From: Ophthalmolycus amberensis
Lineage: Eukaryota; Chordata; Actinopteri; Perciformes; Zoarcidae
Assembly: GCA_024529925.1 (NCBI GenBank)
Contig: JAFEUB010000774.1
Location: 280,001 to 344,000 of the forward strand
DNA length: 64,000 nucleotides
Reading direction: 5' to 3'
Below the pieces are notes generated by a model, which saw nothing but the letters and a program-made list of their open reading frames with translations, made no database searches and was not told the DNA's origin. This document shows positions 36,285-47,400 of the stretch, piece by piece; the stretch's first letter is position 1; the number at the start of each line of letters is the position of its first letter. The translations under genes were made by a program, and so were the position numbers.

Positions 36285-37708
36285 ACAGCACCCCACCCCC
36301 CAGAGTGTCCCTCAACCAAGTGAGGAATGAACTGAGGAGGATCAAGGCGAGGAAGGCCACGGGTCCAGACGGCATCAGCTCAAGGCTCCTCAAATCCTGC
36401 GCAGACCAGCTGTGCGGGATAGCGGAGCACATATTCAACTTGAGCTTGAGGCTGGGGAAAGTACCACAGCTATGGAAGACATCCTGCGTGGTACCGGTAC
36501 CAAAGAACCCGCGGCCCAAGGACCTCAACAGCTACAGGCCGGTGGCGTTGACATCCCACCTGATGAAGACCCTGGAGAGGCTGGTCCTTGCCCATCTCCG
36601 CCCTCTGGTGAGTTCATCCCTGGACCCACTTCAGTTCGCCTACCAGTCCGGCATCGGGGTGGATGACGCCGTCATCTTCCTGCTGCAGAGATGCCTCTCT
36701 CACCTGGAAAAGGCTGGAAGCACTGTGAGAGTCATGTTCTACGACTTCTCCAGTGCCTTCAACACCATCCAGCCTTTGCTTCTGAGGGACAAGCTGGAGC
36801 AGACCGGGGTGGACCACCACCTCACTGCATGGATCCTGGACTACCTCACCAACCGTCCACAGTATGTGCGGGTACGGGAGTGTGAGTCAGATCGGGTGTC
36901 CTGCAGCACAGGGGCCCCACAGGGAACCGTTCTAGCTCCATTCCTCTTCTCCATTTACACCTCGGACTTCAAACATAACTCTGCAAACTGCCACCTGCAA
37001 AAGTTCTCTGACGACTCTGCAATTGTCGGCCTCATCTCCGCCGATGATGACAGAGAATACAGGGAACTAAACCAGGACTTTTTAGGATGGTGCCAGCGGA
37101 ACCGCCTCCACATCAACTCCAGCAAGACCAAGGAGCTGGTGGTGGACTTCCGCCGGGGTAAACGCCCTCCTCCGACACCGGTGAGCATCCAGGGACTGGA
37201 CATTGAGGTCGTGAAGTCGTATAAGTACCTGGGTGTTCACTTGAACAATAAACTGGACTGGACTGACCACGCTCACGCTCTTTATAAAAAAGGACAGAGC
37301 AGACTCTTTCTGCTGAGGAGACTGAGGTCTTTTGGGGTGCAGGGAGCACTCCTGAAGACCTTCTTCGACTCCGTGGTGGCATCAGCCATCTTCTATGGAG
37401 TGGTCTTCTGGAACAGCAGCATCGCGGCAGCTGACAGGAGGAGACTGGACAAACTGGTGAGGAAGGCCAGCAGCGTGCTGGGATGTCCACTGGATACTGT
37501 GGAGGTGGTGGGAGACAGGAGGATGATGGCGAAGCTCTCATCCCTGATGAGCCACGCTTCCCACCCCATGCAGGACACTCTGGCAGCTCTGCACAGCTCC
37601 TTCAGTCACCGGCTGATTCACCCCCGGTGTCTGAGGGAGAGGTACCGCAAGTCCTTTCTCCCCGCTGCTGTCAGGCTGCACAACAAACTGCTCTCGGTGG
37701 ACAACTAA
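36272..37708 (+). CDS. LINE reverse transcriptase (partial, N-terminus lost)
   Basis: The frame is open for 478 codons to TAA at 37706. It begins with a TTG and no suitable ATG, so the 5' edge is a truncation point, not a start. Residues from the first open codon: KARKATGPDGIS (25-36) is RT motif 0/1, SYRPVAL (87-93), MFYDFSSAFN (155-164, catalytic Asp158), STGAPQGTVLAPFLF (212-226), and FSDDSAIVGLI (245-255, catalytic Asp247-Asp248). SSKTKELVVDFRR (283-295) and YKYLGVHLNNKLDW (317-330) form the thumb-side blocks. RCLRERYRKSFLPAAVRLHN (452-471) is the usual C-terminal signature. The enzyme would copy LINE RNA at a nicked target, but the APE-type endonuclease that makes the nick is missing. 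FSDD instead of FADD seems normal in this fish lineage. It has no frameshifts, so insertion is fairly recent. Most likely an L2 or related Jockey-group family. Confidence 0.9.
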   Translation: MHTTHSTPPPRVSLNQVRNELRRIKARKATGPDGISSRLLKSCADQLCGIAEHIFNLSLRLGKVPQLWKTSCVVPVPKNPRPKDLNSYRPVALTSHLMKTLERLVLAHLRPLVSSSLDPLQFAYQSGIGVDDAVIFLLQRCLSHLEKAGSTVRVMFYDFSSAFNTIQPLLLRDKLEQTGVDHHLTAWILDYLTNRPQYVRVRECESDRVSCSTGAPQGTVLAPFLFSIYTSDFKHNSANCHLQKFSDDSAIVGLISADDDREYRELNQDFLGWCQRNRLHINSSKTKELVVDFRRGKRPPPTPVSIQGLDIEVVKSYKYLGVHLNNKLDWTDHAHALYKKGQSRLFLLRRLRSFGVQGALLKTFFDSVVASAIFYGVVFWNSSIAAADRRRLDKLVRKASSVLGCPLDTVEVVGDRRMMAKLSSLMSHASHPMQDTLAALHSSFSHRLIHPRCLRERYRKSFLPAAVRLHNKLLSVDN

Positions 37709-38087
37709 CACTTGAACACTTGAACACGAACACTTTGCACACACTGAACACTTTGCACACTCTGAACACTTTGATTCATTCACCTGGTGCAATATCTTAT
37801 CTAATCCGTGCAATATCCAATACGTTTAAGTATTTACCTGATCCGCCTGTATATTCTGTATATTCTGTATATTCTGTATATTCTGTATATACTGGCATAT
37901 TTAGTATATCTAATACTCTTCTTACTGTCTTATTTTATTACTGTTCTACTGTTTACTGTTTAGTTTATTATATTACTTGATTTTTATCTTGATTTTTATT
38001 ACTTGTGAGCAATGCTGCTGTAATCCTGTAATTTCCCCACTGAGGGACTAATAAAGGATTATCTTATCTTATCTTATCTTATCTTAT
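36285..38087 (+). mobile_element. 5'-truncated L2/CR1-type LINE with intact reverse transcriptase
   Basis: The element covers the reverse-transcriptase half of the polyprotein, a 3' UTR (37709-38060) and a tail of five ATCTT units (38061-38085) after ACTAATAAAGGATT. The endonuclease part is absent, as expected when target-primed reverse transcription aborts. The 3' UTR has an internal repeat of AACACTTTGCACACnCT-like units (37709-37772) and four copies of TATTCTGTA (37852-37887). No target duplication is visible, and the left edge is uncertain by some tens of bases. Confidence 0.85.
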
Positions 38088-40939
38088 ACCCCATGATGAG
38101 ACACTGGCACCATCGTATGAGCACTCAGCCCAGGGTGGCAGGTGCATGTGACGGCTATCAGCTCCGCTTATTCACACGTGTGCACATGTGCAAAATAAAA
38201 CACACACTCACACACAGCGGGATCAGAAACAGCCTTGTATGGTTTCGATCCTGAGCCCACACATTTGAATGCTGCTCCATGTGGCACTGTTAGAAGGGTT
38301 GTTTTAGTCATTCACGGAAAGCACAATCCTAGTCAGGGATAGATCTTTTTTGTTGTTTTTTGTTATACGTGTGGAGGTGTGTTAGTACAGTAGTCTTTTG
38401 TTTGGGTTTACCTCTACCTGCTATGACTTCCCCTGTATTACAGTTCACGAATGCACGCCATGGATCACATGTCTCAAAGTGTGTAATAAAGTCAGGGGGG
38501 AAAAAATAAAAGAAATAAGCTCCCTGCTGTTAATTTCTAAGCGTATGCATAACCTCAGTCCCCGCCTGAGTCCCAAACCATTGCCCCTGGAATTGGCATT
38601 AATTGCTTGAGAGAGGAAAGTAATTATCTCAGGTAATTATTACTCTGGGTAGAGTGACAAACGAGACAAGCCTTCTGTGCCGGTTCCCTGCGGAGAGAAG
38701 TAAAGAGAATTCTGCCTTTAACGTGTTATAATTGGAGGGGCTGGGCCCTCAAAGCCATAAGCTCTCATGGCTCAAGGGTTTATAGCACACACACATGCAC
38801 ACATGAACACACACACACACACACACAGACACCACCGCCTTCACATTCATACATTATGAACGCCGACTTCTAGGCCCGAGCAGAGGTGAACGAGAATGAC
38901 TTTGAAGTCCACACTAACAACAATCTGTCGTAATGAAAAAACTATTTAATTTATTTGTGTCTCATTTGAACACCTAATTACTGTTCAAATTGTATTTACA
39001 AATATGTCTTTGAGACAAAAAGTAAATGAAGCTGTTAAAGGCGTTTTAATCCTGAGAGATAATGTCCTTAACCATCAAACTAATAAAACGACTGAGGGTA
39101 GCGAGTGAACTTAGAAAGTATGAAAACAGGAACAAGGTTGTGTAATGACGTCTCTGGAGACGTGCCCATGCTACCTGCTGCGCAACAAACATGTCAGTCA
39201 AGCACCAGGTGGTCAGTACCCTGCTAAGCCTTCACATCGGTAAAAACACACACACACACATACAGTAGCTCCACGAAAACACATTCACAACCATGCACAT
39301 ATAATGTAGTTAAGACAGACGACGAAGGTGTGGACATCCCTGATGTCCTCGTCCTCCAGACTTCTGAACTGCGATGGTATGCCCCCCGTGACATCAAGCA
39401 CACAGTGCTAATTGTCATAGGAAATACGTTGGTGCTCGTTTTCATGGAAGGGTGCTCTCGTATCTTCGGACTGCAAATGAACAATCAAACAAATGGAGGT
39501 GCTAAAGGTAGCCACTAAAACAAAATGTATGCACTTTGCTCACATAAATGTGACCACCATTTTTTTTTGCAGTCCCTATTTATTAGCCACAGCAAGTGGA
39601 GATTATAGTCCAACTGGCTGAGAGTGTGTACGTGGTTTTTTGATGTACAACCCAGACTGATTTTAGAACCTACCAGGAACTCTGGACCTCTTAAAAGAAC
39701 TTGGAGAGAGTATTCTCTGATTTTCTAACCAGAGACGTAGCTGCAGCTCTCTGGTTGAACATATGTTGATTAGTGAAGCACACAGTGTACATTAGAATGG
39801 AAACCTGCAAACTCTTTGGCCTCTGTGGCAATTCCCGTGCTAGAGGATGTGCTTTCAGATTGAATGAAGAAATCACTGGAAGAAAAAAACCCACCCAATA
39901 GTTCATCAGTCAACTAAAATTCAAGTTGTTCAAATTGAAAGAAGCCAATGAACCAACTGAATGTTACAAATCACTCTCTTTCCTTGGATTTCTACCAAGA
40001 CAACTCGCATGCTAATAGCTTCAGGGCATGCAGTGTGAGGACAGCTGTGATTCAAATAGACCATTCCCAACCAGGCTCCTGGCTGTTGCAAATGGCTGTT
40101 TGTCGTTATATCTGAAATGCCTTCATTACTGTGTATTTTTCAGAAAATAAAAATCCACTTTTTTTTTAAATTAAAATTCCAAAATTGCATTCAATTATTT
40201 GGTGTTAATCACAGTGTAAACCACTGAAGTTAATCATGCCCACAGTCAGAAACACTCAAGTAATACAAGTAAATAAAAAACATATCTAAAATGTGCGGCT
40301 TACCTCCTGATGTTTTTGGGCTTCATATGGACGGTCTGTCTACTGTCGTTACTTTTTTGAGAGCATTTATAATTTGTATTGCTTTTGTGTCAGTTGGACA
40401 CACATAAACATCATAACAGAATCCATGGATTAGTTCTTTCAGGGTCCCACTGAAGATGAAGACTGCACTGTCAATGTCTCGTTTAGATCATGAGGTTCCT
40501 GTATTATTAAAGCTTTTACTCAAAGTACAAACTAATGTCCTCTGAAACAATGAGAAAATCATCCTTCTAAAAAATAAATAAATACTGCAATCCTGACTTA
40601 GATGAAATAACATTCCCACTTTGCAGAAGAGGAAGAAGAGTTTTAACCTGATTGGGAAAGGGATTGGTTGCTAGATTGCAAACCCGCAGCAGGTTCACAA
40701 CATAGTGTGCAATAGGAAGAGTCGTGCTGCATCATATTGTGGTGAAGGAAGGATATTTGCTACTGTTCCCCCATCCTATGAAGTGGAGTCTGGCTGTGGC
40801 CATCCTGAAAAATAAAGGGGCAATTTTGTAGCAAACAAAATGTTTGAGCATGTGAAGACACTGGTTTGCCACTTGTGTATGAATAATAAAAACCATAAGA
40901 GGAAAGGGCTGTCCTCTGAAAATGTACATGTGTATATAT
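38088..40939. other. Non-coding stretch
   Basis: 38580-38770 is dense in TAATTA/AATTA cores and looks like a candidate conserved block. A short CA run lies at 38812-38825. A small open frame at 39330-39518 has protein-like composition but no recognisable family. No gene is supported. Confidence 0.45.
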
Positions 40940-41422
40940 TAGGGGTGTAACGATACGCGTTTTCGTATTGAACCGTTCGGTACGAGGCTCACGGTTCGGT
41001 ACACATGACGAACCGAATACGTTTGAAAAATAAAATAAAATAAAATAAAAATAAAAACTTTATTTAACCAGGTAGTCCCATTGAGATTAAAAATCTCTTT
41101 TGCAAGATTTAAGTAACAATACAAGATGTAAGCAAGATGTAAGTAACAATACTACATAACATTAAGGAGCAGTTTTTGTTTTTTATGCTTATGTGTTGCT
41201 AAGAAGACACCCCAGAAGATGAGTCACTCAGGTATAGTTCCATCATTGTTCAAAGTCAAAGAATAACTTTATGATGTTAGTTGTAATGAATAAATATATT
41301 TTAAAATCAAGTACATTTCTCTGGCATTTATAGTTTTCTACTGTACCGAAACGTACCGAACCAGTGGCTCCACTGTATCGTACCGAACCCAACCGTGAAT
41401 TTTGTGAACCGTTACACCCCTA
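40940..41422. mobile_element. hAT MITE, 483 bp, with 8-bp target duplication
   Basis: The termini are TAGGGGTGTAACGATAC (left) and TAGGGGTGTAACGGTTC (right, reverse-complemented), with the first 13 bases identical. Subterminal CCGAACCG/CGGTTCGGTAC motifs repeat inward from both ends, as in a very common vertebrate hAT MITE. The flanks are a perfect 8-bp duplication, GTATATAT at 40932-40939 and 41423-41430. The centre is interrupted by a retroposon tail (41026-41160). It is non-coding. Confidence 0.9.
41026..41160 (-). mobile_element. Retroposon 3' tail nested in the hAT MITE, (TTTTA)n end
   Basis: On the minus strand the phrase GAGATTTTTAATCTCAATGG is followed by GACTACCTGGTTAAATAAAG and then a TTTTA-type array (41057-41026). 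CCTGGTTAAATAAAG plus AT-rich repeats is a familiar fish LINE/SINE 3' end. The GAGATT/AATCTC stem (41083-41097) resembles the 3' hairpins that LINE polymerases recognise. The upstream edge is unclear, with a local AAGATGTAAG duplication around 41122-41150. Confidence 0.55.
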
Positions 41423-43091
41423 GTATATATATCTACATACATTATTTTATCCAACAAAGCCATCTGTATACTGTCACTGAGGATATTATATATTGACCTG
41501 ATCAAATGTGTTAATTGTAATTTGTTTTGGTCTTTTCAACAAAAACAAGTTTTGCTACATTATTTCAATAAAACAAAATACTGCTCAAACGGATCATTAA
41601 ACAGAGTGTATTTATTGATTTTACTTACCAGAATCTGTGCTGTAGGGCCCTTGCACCTCTCATCCCTCTTTTTTTCTATCGCTCCTCTGTGTTGGTCATG
41701 CTCATTGTACAGACAGGAGAGATAAAAGGGCAGCAGTGCAAAAGATTATATATCTTGCACAACCGATACAACTGGGAATCAAAGTAAGCCAGTGTGAGGC
41801 CGTGTGATGTGCTTGTTTATTCAAGCTCTCCAGATTTCAGAAGGTAAAGCTCTGCTCTTTCAGAGGCCGATGAGGAGGGGGGGAAAATACTCAGCTGGCT
41901 CTGCCATGAGTACTTGCATTTACATTTCTTCTCTTGATTCTTTCATTAATCAGAGCAATGGCTATAACCTACATTTTAAATAGGGCGATTCATTCCATCA
42001 TTTAGAGAAACAGAAAGAGACATTGTCCAATTCATGCCTTCAAGATAAAAATAAACCTGATGAACTATTTCAACTAGCCTACTTCAAAATATGCAGCCCG
42101 CTATTGCAAAAATACTGGAATACATCTAGTATTAATTCATGGAAAAAGTCCTTGGGCAGATTGTGAGTGCGTAGTCACTCATTAGTAATCAGTTCGGGTA
42201 CAAGCAAAACAGCAAACACCTTGAAATATGCAATAGTTATGCATGCAAAAAAAACATTGTCTTATTACTTTTCTACTTTATCTTCGTACAGACTTTGATC
42301 TGCCAATATCTGCCAAATTACACAGCCAATTTATTTTTAGATTTACTGTCTACAGTATTTTCAAATTACTCTTCGTGGTGAAATGAAAGGCTGAGTTTTG
42401 ATAAGTGCTCCTCTCGCTGGATTGCCCATAACTCCACCTTTGCCGCCGTGCATCAAATTCCAATCAGGTAAGCATCTGCTTAGGATTCACTAAACAACCC
42501 TTCATATTTACGCTGGGGAAAAAAATTAAAGCTTTCAAGGATATTGCTCATTTTCTCCTTCTGCTGTTTGGGATAAGAGCTATGATTTATTCATTTCTAA
42601 CCATTTTAGGTTCTAGATGGTATTCAGGGCCAGTTTTCGTTTTTTAATCAATGTTGAGACAAGCAGGAGTTGCATTTTGTAATTTATGGCATCATCTCTG
42701 TCTGACTCGGCCTGAGTTTGTGTGTGTCTTGGTGTGAGTGTGTGGGTGTGCACGATTGCATGCAATTGTGTTTTGGAGAGAGAGACAAAGACGTAAATGT
42801 GTCTACATATTTGCCCATCTTATTATGACTCTTTTGCATGGGGCTTGTTTTTGTGCATCAGCAGGCCTGTCAGCATGTTCTCTTCCTCGAGAAAAGAAGG
42901 TCTTTCACCTTGTTGGCAACGGTGTTAATTTACTGTATGTGATGTTTCCTTCTTTTTATCATTCAATAGTTACGGTGACTTATTAAAGCCTCAGCATGGA
43001 TTTTTATTTTGACATCCCTTCCAGTGTGTCTAATTTGCGTGATGTGCTTTTATTCCAGATTCTGTTTTTGTATGCATCTCTGACAGTGAAT

Positions 43092-43116
43092 CCCCCCCCC
43101 CCCCCCCCGCCCCCCC
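43092..43116. repeat. Poly(C) tract with one G
   Basis: Seventeen C, one G, then seven C. Confidence 0.9.
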
Positions 43117-43381
43117 AGCCTGCGTCACTTGGCCCTGAATGCATTATTACACTTGAGATAAAACGAGTAAAGAGGAAGCATTCAAATTTATCTGGATTCA
43201 TCTCACCCTTTTCGTTTGTTTCTACTATTTTGAAGCATGACTTGCGTTGAGATTCACACTGTGTATAAAAAAAAGAAAAAGAAGAAAGGGACGGAAATTG
43301 GATAGCCTGGGACTTTTTCAGTGATGATGAATACGAGTAACCTGAGTGTATATCATTACAAGGGGCTGGGTGGTGTGTGAA

Positions 43382-43385
<4 letters not shown>

Positions 43386-43414
<29 letters not shown>
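43386..43414. repeat. (GT)n microsatellite
   Basis: About 14 uninterrupted GT units. Confidence 0.95.
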
Positions 43415-43418
<4 letters not shown>

Positions 43419-43830
43419 GGGGATTACTGTGTTGTTAACTGAGTATTTCGTATTATTTGAGCTTAAGATCAATTCACTACAAAACACATCATCTAAACAG
43501 TGTCGGTTTCACAGAGACATTATTTCATATCAGGCAGCAGCATGTGTTAATATGCATACACCTTAGCACTAGTGTGTGTTCAGTGGAGATCCTTATTATA
43601 CCCTCAATTAATACCAAAGCAAGAATTTTGTTTTCCAAAACCTGCAAAGTAGGCATAATTCACGAACCCATAAATGTGTTGTATTAACCACAAAACAGAG
43701 AGGTGCGTTTCTCCAGCGTTCTTGCCTTTATATTTAAATAGAAAGAAACAATAGTTTTCAATCCCAGGGAAAATGACATGCAGGATAATTCAACTGATAT
43801 TCTTTGATCAAACAAAGCTAGAGTGATGCT

Positions 43831-43854
43831 ACACACACACACACACACACACAC
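43831..43854. repeat. (AC)12 microsatellite
   Basis: Uninterrupted AC run, then CGCACGCACAC. Confidence 0.95.
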
Positions 43855-44190
43855 GCACGCACACAAAGTCATGCATTTCAATGAGGATGCAAGGCTACAG
43901 AACTTAATGACATGATGGGCAAATGGAATATGATCAAACCACAAGGTTAGTGTTTGCTGATTATTGTCTACAATTTGCATATGAAAATGTACGTCCATTT
44001 TATTTTTTTCATCAGATAATTCAATTTCTCTTTTCAGTATTTTTCTTTGCAACAACTGGGGGCTGCCGTGTCTGTGTTTTTTTAGTTTTTTTATCTCGAT
44101 TTTGAAAGATTGGGCTGCGTACTTCAAGTCTTTCGGAATTGTCACGTCTGATAGTTGACAAGTAGCATGTCTGGATGGTTTGATAAATGT

Positions 44191-44497
44191 ACTACATTTA
44201 TATAGCACCTTTCCCTTTCTAGTCTTCCGACAACTCAAAGATGCTTTATACTACATGCCGACATTTACCCCATTCACACTCATACACTGATGGCAGAGCC
44301 TGCCATGCAACCTGCTCATCAGGATCTGAACTAATGCTCGTTCACGCACATCGATTGCACAACCTTTGGGAGAAATTTGGGGTTCAGAACCTTGCCCAAG
44401 GACACTTTGATATGCGGACCGGAGGAGCTGGTGATCGAGCCGCTGATCTTCGGATTAGTGGACGACCTGCTCTACCTCCTGAGCCTCAGTCGCCTGG
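44191..44497 (-). mobile_element. tRNA-like SINE with LINE-type 3' tail
   Basis: On the minus strand the 5' head carries an A-box-like GAGGCTCAGGAGGTAG (about 44489-44474) and, 33 bp further, a B-box-like GGCTCGATCAC (44441-44431). These are the pol III promoter layout of a tRNA-derived SINE. A middle part (AAGTGTCCTTGGGCAAGG) and the 3' end GGTGCTATATAAATGTAG (about 44208-44191) match a SINE type widespread in teleosts. The B box departs from GGTTCGAWCC at two or more bases, so transcription is doubtful. No clear target duplication was found. Confidence 0.7.
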
Positions 44498-47400
44498 TTT
44501 CTGATTTTCTCAGCAATGGGCAGAATAAACCCTCGTGCAACCAGAGCTTTTCAAGACTGTCTAGTGGCTACGAATCTGTAATTGGGTAGGGAGAAACCGG
44601 TCTGGGCTGAATTCAATTTGAACACAATGCCCTCTGCTTTGGCACCATTACACACTGAATAATGAAGCAGAGGCCAATGCTAATTCAGGATGAGTGTCAG
44701 ACTAACAATACTCATCCTCAGAGAACATATCCATGTTAACATAAATTATGAAACGAGAGCTCGCAGGTACGATGATGAGTAAAAGTCTGTTCGTCCTTAA
44801 AAACTTGGATGCTCTGTTAGGGACATTTCATTTCTGGAAAATTGCAAATGCCTTCCAAACACTGCAACCTTACTTTGAGTCCACATATAGGCTACGCTCT
44901 ACTTAAAGCACCACAAGAGAGCTCAGAATAGCACATACTGCAAATCAATATATCCTATATAAGAAAGAATGTGCTCAATATGCTGTAAATCCTTCAATGT
45001 GGAATTCATAGGGACCAAGGCAAGCAACAAGGGAAGGCATCACTTGTGTTCAGTTTGCATGTCCGGTTATTACTGACCGTCAGTATTGTCGAATTGTTGT
45101 AATTGCAGACGCGGCATCCACACTTTACTGTAATTAAAACCTGGTCACTCCTCCCACTGCCCTACTGTGATAGACTGTGCTGCCAGATAGCGTCTAGTTC
45201 CCTCTTAGGTTGATCAGAGGAGTCAAGACTGGATGATGAGCCATAATTGCTCCGGTCAGATAAAATACATCCTGAGGCTCCCTCTAAGCTGGTCTGCTGC
45301 TATATCTCTGTTGACATCTATGGATTTTTAGTGGTTGCATTTATGTTGCATTTATAGAGGCTGAAGTCTGCTGTCTAAATCAAGGTGTAGATATTTTGTG
45401 TTTCGTTTTATTCTATATTACATTGGTGTGTTATCTCAATTCTGGTACTGTAAAGTTTTGAATTGTAGTGAACTCAATTTGAATTCATTTGAATACAAGG
45501 TGTAACCGGCAGGTTGAATACACACGCCCTCAGTGCCTCACATGTGCAATGCGGCCAATTCAATTAATCGCCGTGTCAATACAGGAAATAGATGCCTCGG
45601 GGAAGCTCTGATCTTTCTCTGCCGCTACCGCTGTGGTGTCAGTTGTAGTATGACACTGCCGCTTTGTTTGTTAATTCAGGTCGCTAAGTATTAAATATAT
45701 TTCAGGCCAATACTCCCGTGTGCTGACTGTGGGAGCCAAGGTCCTAACTAAAGTTATTGCTTGGCTTAATATTTTTACATTTGTTCGAATACTTGTGTTA
45801 TTTTTGTCCCTATAGGACTGAGATTGCCACTGCTGCTTTGCTATGCCCATTATAGATGACAAGCTCAACTTTGTTTGAGTACTACTGTGTTTTTTTAGCT
45901 GTACTGCCTTGTGCTTTTTTGATTGGTAAGTTGTTTAATTATTTTATTGGATTTTAGCCATTTAGTTCCTTCAGATTGATACTTTTATCTCTAGTATTTA
46001 GATATATATTTATCGACCAAGTATTTCCCCTGTTTGAATAGGGTTTTTTGCATTCACCTTATGAGTGCCCTTATCTGTTTGTTTTTGAGTGGAATTAGGC
46101 CCTTTGCAACAACCTGATTGGTACAGCTGATAACGCCGTCCCGGCCGACATCGCGGAAGTGTAGCACCCACCCTCCGGTTCCCCTTCAGGTAAACACTTT
46201 TTGCTCCGCTATCACATTCACTGTAGTTTGCACTGTTAACACTGTGAGCACTGTTAGAACCTTTAGCTGTGAGACACTGGCTCACCATCCTCTGAACTCA
46301 GTTAAGAGCCATGAAAACCAATTGAAATGCTCCCGGTGTCATATATTGCACCTTAAAGTGAGAAATTTAGTCTGAACTCAAATTCTGGAGGTGAAGACCT
46401 GGTCGAGCCCTCTTCCGGCTCAGTCACAAATTAATTGAATTTGATTAAAATAATTTAAAAAAACATTTGGTTTCCTGAAAATTCTCCAATAAATAGCAAT
46501 ATCTTAAGGTCCTCTAAATTTAAACAAAAACAATTTGATTTCTGAAGATTTAAGTGTGGTACTTCATGTTGACAAAGTACACTTGCAGGATAAATCCGCA
46601 GCATTAACATCATTTTAGGCACAACTATGAAAGAGAAAGAGAAGCTCCCCAAAAACATACCCAATCATGCTCCAAATTCTGTGTCATCATGTAACATTCA
46701 AAGATTTTACATGTCAACAAGCATCCACTGGCATAACCAAAAAAGCAATTTGGGGGAAGAATTTTCAGCCAATAGGAGGTAGGGTAGCAAAGTTCTGAAA
46801 GCCGATTAAAAACCTCAAACTCTGAGCCAAATACCGGTAGGTTTGATATCCTGTCCTCAAGAGCATCGGGTTGTGTATTTACCAATCACTGCGCTGCTTG
46901 TTTTGTTGAATGTGCTGTCAGAATCCACAAGCCACGAATGAGCAGAGCCTAATGATCTTCGGCAGTCCCAGTTCATTTTGGTTTGAAGTGATACATGAAA
47001 ATTATTGCAGTGTTTACTTGTACAAATTTAGTAAACCTCTCTTCCGCTCTCCTATCAATTTATTCCAAGCCAGCTTATAGCTCAGGCTACCTCAAGCATG
47101 GCCGGAAAAGTACAACACAATGGAGTCAATCCTGCACAAAAAGACAGGTAGGAACTGCACACACACACAGACACACACAAGCTCAGCACACTCAATATAG
47201 TAAAGCTGGGCTGGTGCTGTAAATTACAAACTGCAATTCTGTCGTCGCACAAACACACTTACATACACACTTACATACAATGTATAAACACACGATTTTT
47301 GCAACTTGTCAAGGCACTGTACTGACATTCATTCATTTTATAGATACATTGCTAATTATTGTGCTTCACCGTTACATTAACTTTAATCCCTACCTCATCA

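Larger units (their letters stand above)
41423..44190. other. Non-coding stretch with simple repeats
   Basis: Poly(C) of 25 with one G lies at 43092-43116, (GT)n at 43386-43414 and (AC)12 at 43831-43854. No gene is recognised. Confidence 0.55.

Noticed and set aside
36412..37980. Other frames across the truncated LINE
   Set aside because: Shadows of the reverse transcriptase frame or translation of its repetitive 3' UTR.
43684..44238. 184-codon minus-strand open frame
   Set aside because: Crosses an (AC)12 microsatellite (giving a Cys/Val run) and the edge of the SINE; no domain recognised.
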